Source of the DNA: W-Chloroflexi-9 sp045863195
GTDB lineage: Bacteria > Chloroflexota > Dehalococcoidia > UBA2979
Reading direction: 5' to 3'
Assembly: GCA_045863195.1 (NCBI GenBank)
Contig: BTUI01000002.1
Coordinates: 124,001 to 188,000 of the forward strand
DNA length: 64,000 nucleotides
The notes beneath the pieces were generated by a model. The model had not been told where the DNA came from, did not search any database, and saw only the letters and a list, made by a program, of their open reading frames with translations. Of the stretch, positions 41,134 to 47,722 are shown one piece after another. Within the stretch, counting starts at the first letter, position 1. Each line of letters begins with the position of its first letter. A program made the translations under genes and the position numbers.

Positions 41134-42594
41134 ATGGCGACGCTCGAGGTCCGTGGCCTGTCGCGCGTCGAGGGCGGCCGCATGGCGCTGGACGGCGTCA
41201 GCCTGTCCGTGGAGTCGGGTGAGTTCGCCGTCCTCTACGGGCCGGATGGCGCGGGGAAGACCACGCTGCTGCGCGCGATCGCGGGCCTCGATCGACCCGA
41301 TGCCGGGGATGTCCTCCTGAATGGCACGTCTATCGTGCACTGGCCGCCGCACCGGCGTGGGGCGGGCATGGTGTTCCAGGATCTCGCCCTCTTCGAGGGG
41401 CGCACGGTCTGGGAGAACGTTGCCTACGGCCTGCGCACCACGGGCTACCCGCGGCGCGAGTACGCCCGTCGGGTCGCGGAGGTACTCCGCATGGTGGACG
41501 CGGACGGGCTGCAGGACCTCCCCGTCGACCGGTTGACGCCTGACCAGCAGCAGCGCGTCGCCATCGCGCGCACGCTCGCACCGATGGTGTCTCGCAGCCC
41601 GCTCGTCCTGCTCCTCGACGAACCGATCGAGCACATCGCGCCGCGCGACCGTCCGGCGTTCCGGGACCGGTTGCGCGACATCGTGACGGACCTGGGTATC
41701 ACCACGATCCTCGCGACACGCGACCTCGACGATGCGTTCGCGCTGGCGCAGGACCTGATCGTGCTCGACGAAGGCCGCGTGCTGCAGTCCGGCCCGCTCT
41801 GGCGCGTGCTGCACGGCCCGAGCTCCGTGCGCGCGGCGGAGCTGTTCGGCTACGCCACCCTGATCGAGGGCGAGACGAGCGCGGGCCGAATCGTGGAGCC
41901 AGGTGTCGGCACGCTCGCCTACCCGACCGGGTTCCCGCTCGGGCGGCAGGCGCTGGCGCTGGCGCATCCCTCGGCGTTGCTGGCGGTGCCGGTGGATTCC
42001 GGGCTGGGGTGCGGGATCGAGGGCAGCATTGCGCGCATCCGCGCGTATGGCCCGACGTGGGTGCTGGACGTCCGCCTGGGGGGCCGGCTGATGGAGGTGC
42101 GCTGGGAGTGGGACGTCGCCCCGCCGCCCCTCGACCAGCCGGTCGCGATCGCGGTGCGGCCGGACACGCTGCGCTTCTTCAACGCCGCTCGCGCCGGTGC
42201 GCCGTCCAGCACCACGCCGCCGGTCCGTCCCGAACCCGCCGCGCCGCCGCCCCCGGCGGACGACGAGCCGGAGCCGCTGGCCGGCGAGGCCGACGCGGCC
42301 GCGCCGCCGCCCGAGCCCGACACGCTCGACATGCTCGAGGCGGCCCCGCGCCCGGCCCTCGAGCCGTCCCCACCGCTCGTCACGCCGCGCATCGAGGCGC
42401 CGTCCTCGATCACCCCGGCGGCGCGCCCGCCGCGCATCGCCACGTTCGAGGCCGCCCCGCCCTCGCCGGCGCCCGCGCCGCCGCGCACCCAGCCGCCCGC
42501 AGAGCCGCCGGACGGTGCGGCCACGGAGCGGGCGTGGTCGCCGCCGCCGAGTTCCTCGGCGGACACGCACCACCGGGGCATGCCGCTCGACTGA
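41134..42594 (+). CDS. ABC importer ATP-binding protein with TOBE domain and Pro-rich tail
   Basis: A 486-aa ATPase pairing with the upstream permease. Walker A is GPDGAGKTT (36-44), the Q-loop is in VFQDLALFEGRTVWENV, the signature is LTPDQQQRVAIAR in place of LSGGQ, and Walker B is LVLLLDEPIEH. Residues ~235-350 form an OB/TOBE-like domain as in PotA/FbpC. The last ~130 residues are Pro/Ala-rich low complexity with no known counterpart. Both the LTPDQ signature and the tail are atypical and could mean regulatory or altered ATPase behaviour. Confidence 0.87.
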   Translation: MATLEVRGLSRVEGGRMALDGVSLSVESGEFAVLYGPDGAGKTTLLRAIAGLDRPDAGDVLLNGTSIVHWPPHRRGAGMVFQDLALFEGRTVWENVAYGLRTTGYPRREYARRVAEVLRMVDADGLQDLPVDRLTPDQQQRVAIARTLAPMVSRSPLVLLLDEPIEHIAPRDRPAFRDRLRDIVTDLGITTILATRDLDDAFALAQDLIVLDEGRVLQSGPLWRVLHGPSSVRAAELFGYATLIEGETSAGRIVEPGVGTLAYPTGFPLGRQALALAHPSALLAVPVDSGLGCGIEGSIARIRAYGPTWVLDVRLGGRLMEVRWEWDVAPPPLDQPVAIAVRPDTLRFFNAARAGAPSSTTPPVRPEPAAPPPPADDEPEPLAGEADAAAPPPEPDTLDMLEAAPRPALEPSPPLVTPRIEAPSSITPAARPPRIATFEAAPPSPAPAPPRTQPPAEPPDGAATERAWSPPPSSSADTHHRGMPLD

Positions 42595-42610
42595 CGGCGG
42601 CGGCGATCCG

Positions 42611-42616
42611 TACAGT
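42611..42616 (+). promoter_or_regulatory. TACAGT -10-like element, leaderless start of the GAF gene
   Basis: TACAGT ends 6 nt before the ATG at 42623. The gap contains GAGGG, so weak Shine-Dalgarno function cannot be fully excluded, but the promoter spacing fits a leaderless message. Confidence 0.45.
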
Positions 42617-42622
42617 GAGGGC

Positions 42623-43156
42623 ATGGCGCGGGGGATCTCACTCGACCGGCTGATCAGGCGCGACCCGGAGCGGCGGACGCTGCACGCGCTCGGCGAGCGC
42701 CTGAAGACGTTGCCCGCGCGCCACCGGCCCGACCAGTCGCTCCAGATCGTCGCTGACCTCGCGCGCGAACTGACCCACGGCCGGTACGCGGCGCTCTCCG
42801 TGACCGACGAGCACGATGTGACCGAGGGCTTCTTCGCGTCCGGCCTCAACCGCGACCAGATGGCGCGGCTCCGCACGCCTCCGCAGGGCCATGGCCCCCT
42901 GGGGTCGCTCCGGTACGACGGCCGTCCCGTGCGCTTCGAGGATGTGGGCCACCACGCGAAGGCGTTTGGCTTCCCCACGCACCACCCGGAGATGCGGGCG
43001 ATGGTCGGCGTCGCGATCTGGGCGCGCGGCACCGTCCGCGGCGCGCTCTACGTGACCGACCGCGAGGACGGCCGCCCTTTCGACGACACGGACGAGCGCA
43101 TCCTGACGACGCTCGCGGCGCACGCCTCCAAGGTCATCGAGAACGAGTGGTACTAG
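42623..43156 (+). CDS. Stand-alone GAF domain protein
   Basis: A 177-aa protein: a short N-terminal helix (LHALGERLKTLPARH) and one GAF domain with YAALSVTDEHDVTEGFFASGL, QGHGPLGSLRYDGRPVRFEDV, and LYVTDREDGRPFDDTDERILTTLAAHASKVIEN. This is the ligand-sensing pattern found attached to kinases (DevS-like GAF). Alone, it may be a sensor partner or regulator. No output domain is present and no His kinase lies next to it. There is no Cys or heme-binding His pattern to identify a ligand. Confidence 0.8.
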   Translation: MARGISLDRLIRRDPERRTLHALGERLKTLPARHRPDQSLQIVADLARELTHGRYAALSVTDEHDVTEGFFASGLNRDQMARLRTPPQGHGPLGSLRYDGRPVRFEDVGHHAKAFGFPTHHPEMRAMVGVAIWARGTVRGALYVTDREDGRPFDDTDERILTTLAAHASKVIENEWY

Positions 43157-43201
43157 CGCGGGGCTAGCGCGGGCGGACGCGGACGCCCGTAGGAGGCGAG
43201 T

Positions 43202-43831
43202 ATGTCGACCGCTTCGCAGCAAGCGTTCAACAGGGCGCGTGAACTCGCATGGGGCATGATTCTGAGTTGGTGCTTCACCGGAGCACTGCTCGGCTTCTTC
43301 TATGGTGCGAGTGCTGGCCCTCAGCCCCTGGACGCGAAGGTTTCCCCGGACGCGAGCCTGATCACCTCGTTCGGCACGTTCCTTGGGCTCGTCGCGGGTG
43401 TGATGGTCATCTGTGTTCTTCTCGCGAATGTCTGGAAGGCGTCAGGTCACCCTGGACGCGCGGGTGTCGTTGGATTTCTCCCCGCGGTTCTCTACCTGTT
43501 CGTGATTCTTCTCTCGCGGGCGTTTTCTGTTGGCTCTTGGGAATACCTGATGCCGGGCGGCGTCCTCACCTTCTTAGGCTGCTCAGTCTGGGCCCTCTGG
43601 TGCTGGGGAAGGCTCGCGTGGCTTGCGTCCTGGCTGCGTGTCGGAAGTGGGAGCAGAGGGCACCAACTGCGGCTGTCACTCCGAGACCAAGCGAACACGC
43701 CGCACTTGGTCGAGTTGACGGTCTGCATTCGCACTGAGACTGACTGTCAGGGGGCGCGGCTTCGTCTGTCCGTCGCCGCCCTCGTGGATGGCTGTGCGAC
43801 GGTACCGGAACACACCACACTCAGGTGCTAG
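43202..43831 (+). CDS. Atypical membrane protein, lower GC than neighbours
   Basis: A 209-aa protein with a strong GGAGG Shine-Dalgarno sequence. Four hydrophobic segments are seen at about residues 17-36, 55-77, 88-108 and 119-145, followed by a polar Cys-containing C-terminal domain (VCIRTETDCQGARLRL). The coding DNA is visibly richer in A and T than flanking genes, suggesting recent acquisition. No family recognized. Its stop TAG overlaps the converging stop of the next gene in CTAG. Confidence 0.7.
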   Translation: MSTASQQAFNRARELAWGMILSWCFTGALLGFFYGASAGPQPLDAKVSPDASLITSFGTFLGLVAGVMVICVLLANVWKASGHPGRAGVVGFLPAVLYLFVILLSRAFSVGSWEYLMPGGVLTFLGCSVWALWCWGRLAWLASWLRVGSGSRGHQLRLSLRDQANTPHLVELTVCIRTETDCQGARLRLSVAALVDGCATVPEHTTLRC

Positions 43832-44130
43832 CGCGGGCGGACGCGCACCGGCTCGGCCTCGGCGCGCTCCAGCACCTCCTCGAGGGCCAGGCGGAGCGCC
43901 GGGTCGAAGCCGCCCTGCAGGCAGCGCGGGCAGTTGGGCTGGTCCGGCGCGCCCGTGTCGTGCAACGTCACCACCACGCCGCCCTCGTCCAGGATGATGC
44001 CGCAGACGGTGTCCACGTGGGACGCGTAGAAGCGCCGGTCGCCGCGCGGCTCCGCATCATGCAGCACCACCCAGTGCCAGTCGTCCCCGAAGTCGTTCAG
44101 CGCCTTCGCGACGATCTGCATCTCCGCCAT
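43828..44130 (-). CDS. Small CxxC hypothetical protein
   Basis: A 100-aa protein, MAEMQIVAKALNDFGDDWH at the start, with one CxxC motif in QPNCPRCLQGG and a third Cys in DTVCGIIL. The late helix LRLALEEVLERAEAEPV closes it. The CPRC pair could bind zinc or act in redox. No family recognized. The gene is 22 bp from the next gene upstream on the minus strand (dienelactone hydrolase), so they may be co-transcribed. Confidence 0.6.
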   Translation of the reverse strand: MAEMQIVAKALNDFGDDWHWVVLHDAEPRGDRRFYASHVDTVCGIILDEGGVVVTLHDTGAPDQPNCPRCLQGGFDPALRLALEEVLERAEAEPVRVRPR

Positions 44131-44152
44131 GCGGTGCGGGTCCCCTCGTGCG

Positions 44153-44824
44153 CTACTGGCCCTGCAGGTACTTGCCGAACCAGGCCAGGGACTTCGCCCA
44201 GGAGTCGGCGGCGGCCTGCGGGTGGAAGGCGGGGCGAGTGTCGTTGAAGAAGGAGTGCTGGGCGCCCTCGTACAGCGTGATGTCGTTCGGCACGCCGGCC
44301 TTTGTGAGGGTGTCGCGGAGCATGTTGACCTGCTCCGCCGGGATGCCGGCGTCCGCCGATCCGTAGGAGCCGGCCACCGGCACCCTGATCGTCGCGACCT
44401 GCTCGGCGGGCGGCATGCCGCCGCCGTAGTAGACGTGCACCGCGTCCACGTTCGAGGTCGGGCGGATCGCCGCAGCCAGGCTGAGGCCGCCGCCCATGCA
44501 GTAGCCCACGCAGCCGACCTTGCCGGCGCTCCGCGTCTCCTTCAGCCAGGCGATCGCGGCATCGATCTCGCGCGCGGCGACTTCGCGCTCCATGGACATC
44601 GCCAGCTTGCGCGCCTCGTCCGGCTCATTCGCGACCTGGCCGTGGTAGAGGTCCGGCGAGAAGGCCAGGTAGCCCTCCTTTGCGTAGCGATCCGCGATCT
44701 CCTTGATGTCCGGGGTGAGCCCCCACCACTCCTGGATCACGATGAGGCCGGCCTTCACCTCCGCCGGTTCCGCCAGGTAGCCGCTGATGCTCATCCCGCG
44801 GTGCTGGATCGTGATGTCTGGCAT
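44153..44824 (-). CDS. Dienelactone hydrolase family protein
   Basis: A 223-aa alpha/beta hydrolase of the dienelactone hydrolase type. The nucleophile is Cys109 in GCVGYCMGGG, replacing Ser as in true dienelactone hydrolases. Other features are VIQEWWGLTPDIKEIADR (Glu-rich N-terminal active-site loop), the acid in SYGSADAGIP and the catalytic His in YEGAQHSFFND. The expected reaction is hydrolysis of cyclic lactone intermediates in aromatic ring degradation; many members have other ester substrates. An AGGAG Shine-Dalgarno sequence precedes the ATG. Confidence 0.9.
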   Translation of the reverse strand: MPDITIQHRGMSISGYLAEPAEVKAGLIVIQEWWGLTPDIKEIADRYAKEGYLAFSPDLYHGQVANEPDEARKLAMSMEREVAAREIDAAIAWLKETRSAGKVGCVGYCMGGGLSLAAAIRPTSNVDAVHVYYGGGMPPAEQVATIRVPVAGSYGSADAGIPAEQVNMLRDTLTKAGVPNDITLYEGAQHSFFNDTRPAFHPQAAADSWAKSLAWFGKYLQGQ

Positions 44825-44918
44825 GGCGTGGCTCCTGTCATGCATCGATGTCATGCATCGAGGGCGAAGCGGCCTTCGAGGCCCCCGGCAGTATACGACC
44901 GCGTCCGGAGCGCCCCGG

Positions 44919-45494
44919 CTACCGTCCGGCGCCGAGCGCGTCCGGGTCGAACTCCCACGTGACCCGCGCGCCCGCCTCGATCCCGTGCGCGGCGTACCAC
45001 CCGAGGGGCGCCTCCACCGCCGCGAGGTATGGCGCGTCCGGCCGGTGGATCTCCAGCGATTCCGCCTCCATCTGGAGGATGGCGATCACCTCCCGGTCTC
45101 GGTCAACGAACGCGATATCGAGTGGGATGTGGGTGCCCTTCATCCAGAATCCGGACTGGCTGTTGCCGTCCGGCCAGTAGAAGAGCATCCCGCGTCCCTC
45201 GAGCGAGGTGCGCCCGGACAGCCCGACCGCGAACTCGGCCGCGCCGATCACCTCCACCGGTAGGCGCGCCTCCGTGCCATCCGGCATCGTGAAGCGCGCG
45301 ACGGGGAGCGACTCCGTGGGGACCGCGGCCGTGGAGGCGACCGGCTCGCCCGAGGCGTCCGGCGCCGCGGTTGCGCTCGCCTCGGTGGTAGCGGTCGCGG
45401 TCGCGCCGCGCCCGTCGGATGCGCCTCCGCAGGCGGCGAGGAGGCACGCGAGTGCGAGCAAGAACGGCAGCGCGACGCGTCGGCGTGGGGTCAT
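44919..45494 (-). CDS. DUF192 lipoprotein
   Basis: A 191-aa exported protein. The N-terminal signal peptide ends LACLLAACGG, so Cys is likely lipidated. A Thr/Ala/Glu-rich linker to about residue 65 is followed by the DUF192 domain: TSLEGRGMLFYWPDGNSQSGFWMKGTHIPLDIAFVDRDREV-type segment, then LGWYAAHGIEAGARV. DUF192 proteins are secreted and of unknown function. It is divergent from the next gene with a short gap. Confidence 0.88.
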   Translation of the reverse strand: MTPRRRVALPFLLALACLLAACGGASDGRGATATATTEASATAAPDASGEPVASTAAVPTESLPVARFTMPDGTEARLPVEVIGAAEFAVGLSGRTSLEGRGMLFYWPDGNSQSGFWMKGTHIPLDIAFVDRDREVIAILQMEAESLEIHRPDAPYLAAVEAPLGWYAAHGIEAGARVTWEFDPDALGAGR

Positions 45495-45562
45495 GGTGTG
45501 ATCGTCGCGGGTGACCCGGCGGATTGACAACCGCGGGAGTCGCTTGCGAGCCTCGGAGGCAC

Positions 45563-46321
45563 ATGCCCAACGAACTGCTCGCCCTCGCCAACCGCCTCTG
45601 GCCGTCCGTCCGCGACACCGGCCAGGTGGCCGATCCCAACGACCTCGACCTGCTCCTCGCCGCGCAGGGGAAGCCCGGCGCGCCCGGCTACGACCGCGGT
45701 GTGCGCGGCACCTTCGCCTGCTTCGCGCCGGACGAGGAGGCTGCGCTCACGATGCCGACCGGCGAGCGCAGCACCTCGGACGCCGAGGCGCGCCTCCTCG
45801 CGCATCTGCTCGTGACGCGCGTGCTGATGGCGGCCGGCCTGCACATCGACCGGCGCGTGCAGCGCGCCGTGGGCGACGCGTACGCGGTGACGTGGTGCGT
45901 CCGAGGTGGCTACCGCGCGACGCCGCTGACGCTGGCGACGAGCCTCTGGCTGATCGCGCTCGACCCGCTGCACCGCAGCGACCGCCCGCTCCCGATCGAC
46001 TGGTCGCCGGAGGCGTACCAGGACGCGACGCTCTGGGACCTCGATTACCGGCTCTTCTCGCACTACGACATCCGCGAGCGCGGCCTGGACTGGGTGGTCT
46101 ACGCCAGCCTCGCGGACGAGCGGCACGCGGGCTGCTCGATCTGGACGATCGTGGAGCCGCTCCTGCGACTGGAGGACGACCGGTCGTTCCAGGCGCTCTC
46201 CGTGTTCGCGGAGGCGTCCGACGAAGAGGCCGAGATCCCGGCGGCGGCCGTCCTCGAGCGTGGCCGCATCGCGGGGCTGCTCCGCGCCTTCGCGGCGCAG
46301 CACCGCCAGCGCCGCGCCTGA
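45563..46321 (+). CDS. Hypothetical protein, conserved-looking
   Basis: A 252-aa protein with a clear GGAGG Shine-Dalgarno sequence before MPNELLALANRLW. It is mostly helical with an aromatic middle region (LATSLWLIALDPLH, DWSPEAYQDATLWDLDYRLFSHYD) and an acidic C-terminus (AEASDEEAEIPAAAVLERG). No Cys motif, signal peptide or membrane helix. No family recognized. It is divergent from the DUF192 gene and followed by a palindromic repeat. Confidence 0.55.
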   Translation: MPNELLALANRLWPSVRDTGQVADPNDLDLLLAAQGKPGAPGYDRGVRGTFACFAPDEEAALTMPTGERSTSDAEARLLAHLLVTRVLMAAGLHIDRRVQRAVGDAYAVTWCVRGGYRATPLTLATSLWLIALDPLHRSDRPLPIDWSPEAYQDATLWDLDYRLFSHYDIRERGLDWVVYASLADERHAGCSIWTIVEPLLRLEDDRSFQALSVFAEASDEEAEIPAAAVLERGRIAGLLRAFAAQHRQRRA

Positions 46322-46340
46322 CGGGCCGGGCAAACCAGAA

Positions 46341-46363
46341 CCCCTCTCCCACTGGGAGAGGGG
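46341..46363. repeat. Widespread intergenic palindrome (REP-like)
   Basis: CCCCTCTCCC, ACT, GGGAGAGGGG form a perfect 10-bp stem with a 3-nt loop, followed by CAGGGGTGAGGG. This element in intergenic positions is familiar from many unrelated high-GC bacterial genomes and resembles REP-type dispersed palindromes. It lies between two convergent genes and may also terminate transcription. Only one copy is visible in this window. Confidence 0.65.
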
Positions 46364-46426
46364 CAGGGGTGAGGGTCGGGCGCGGAGCGCCCGCAGCAGC
46401 CGAGCGCCGCGCCGGAGCGCCTGCCG

Positions 46427-46933
46427 CTACAGGTTCTCGCCCGGCTCCTCGACGTCGCCGAGGGTGGCCATCTCGTTGATGGCGTCCAGGACGCGCAGCA
46501 GGTGGTCATCGTCCGGGGCGGCCATGTCGGGGATGTGGTAGCCGCCGAAGGCGTCCACCACCGTCTTGTGGTCGTCGATCACGAAGTCCGGGGTCATCGG
46601 CACGCCGAGGGAGACGAGGCGCGCGTGGTGGTCGTCCAGCGGCTTCACGAAGTAGTCCGTGACGAACTCGTCCAGGTTGTGGCGCTTCATGTCCCAGCGC
46701 CGGATCCCCACGCCCGACCAGACGTAGATGGTGTGGCCCGCGTCCTTCAGCGACTGGAACACGTCACGCGTGTGGTTCCGGAGCTTGCCGTTCCACATGA
46801 TCAGCGTGTTGTCGACGTCGAAGAAGACGTTGAGCGGCCGGCGCGGCTCCGCGCCCGGTACGGCGCCCGGCGTGACGCCCGAGGGCAACCCCTCGCCCGG
46901 CGTGCCCTGCATCCCCGGAAGTCCCTCGGTCAT
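46427..46933 (-). CDS. HAD superfamily phosphatase-like protein
   Basis: A 168-aa protein with an N-terminal Gly/Pro-rich tail and HAD motif I FFDVDNTLI (D39, D41). Motif II is in YVWSGVGIRRW (Ser), and motif IV is the DDHKT region near residue 120. The cap is minimal. HAD members dephosphorylate small molecules or proteins; the substrate is unknown. The start overlaps the stop of the upstream alpha/beta hydrolase gene by 4 bp. Confidence 0.8.
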   Translation of the reverse strand: MTEGLPGMQGTPGEGLPSGVTPGAVPGAEPRRPLNVFFDVDNTLIMWNGKLRNHTRDVFQSLKDAGHTIYVWSGVGIRRWDMKRHNLDEFVTDYFVKPLDDHHARLVSLGVPMTPDFVIDDHKTVVDAFGGYHIPDMAAPDDDHLLRVLDAINEMATLGDVEEPGENL

Positions 46934-47709
46934 CCTGCCTCCGACCCGTCGTCATGGTGGCGCGCCAGGAACGCCCCCACGATCTGATTGAACTGCACGG
47001 GATCCTCGAAGTAGACCGAGTGGCCCAGGCCGGGCAACTCGACGTACTCCGCGTCCGGCAGGAGCGCGTGGAACGCGCGGATCAATGGTGGCGGGGTGAC
47101 GGCGTCCTCCGCCCCTACCAGGCACAATACCGGTACGGAGAGCCGGCGCACATCCTCCGGGGTCGGGGAGCCCGGGACCGGCCCTGCGGTCGCCGGCCGG
47201 GGCGGGTTCAGCGCCTCGATCTGGCGGTACAGGAAGGTCAGGCCGGGCTCTCGCTGCTGGAACGCCGCGCCGAGGGCTCGATGCACCAGCGGGGTAGTGG
47301 TGGCCGTGGCCAGGGCGCGGGCGCGCTCCTGCTGCTCCGGCCAGTCGAAGAAGCCCCACGTGTCCGCCATCACCAGCGCTCGCACCCGCTCCGGGTGGCG
47401 CAGCGCGAAGCCGAGCGCCGCCCGCCCGCCGAGCGACTGCGCCACGATGGCGCATCGCTCCACGCCGAGGTGCGCGAGGAGCGCCTCCAGGTCGTCCGTG
47501 TACCGCGCCGGGCCCTCGCCGGTGGGGTCAGCCGAGCGGCCGAAGCCGCGCTGGTCGTAGGTGATGCACCGGTACCGCTCCCGGAACGTCGGGACCTCCT
47601 GCCACCACGACATGTGGTTGCCGGCGGCGCCGTGGATGAAGACCACCGGGTCGCCCTCGCCGGCGACCTCGTGGAACAGGCTGATGCCGTTCACCTCCGC
47701 GAAGGGCAT
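46930..47709 (-). CDS. Alpha/beta hydrolase
   Basis: A 259-aa hydrolase. Oxyanion region VFIHGAAGNHMSWW, nucleophile elbow IVAQSLGGRAAL (Ser92), acid in LVGAEDAVTPPPLI, catalytic His in LPGLGHSVYFEDP. The sequence resembles esterases and hydrolases of aromatic meta-cleavage pathways. It is followed by a HAD gene in a 4-bp overlap and preceded 13 bp away by the M1 aminopeptidase gene, so all three share a transcript. Confidence 0.88.
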   Translation of the reverse strand: MPFAEVNGISLFHEVAGEGDPVVFIHGAAGNHMSWWQEVPTFRERYRCITYDQRGFGRSADPTGEGPARYTDDLEALLAHLGVERCAIVAQSLGGRAALGFALRHPERVRALVMADTWGFFDWPEQQERARALATATTTPLVHRALGAAFQQREPGLTFLYRQIEALNPPRPATAGPVPGSPTPEDVRRLSVPVLCLVGAEDAVTPPPLIRAFHALLPDAEYVELPGLGHSVYFEDPVQFNQIVGAFLARHHDDGSEAG

Positions 47710-47722
47710 GGTGACGTCTCCG

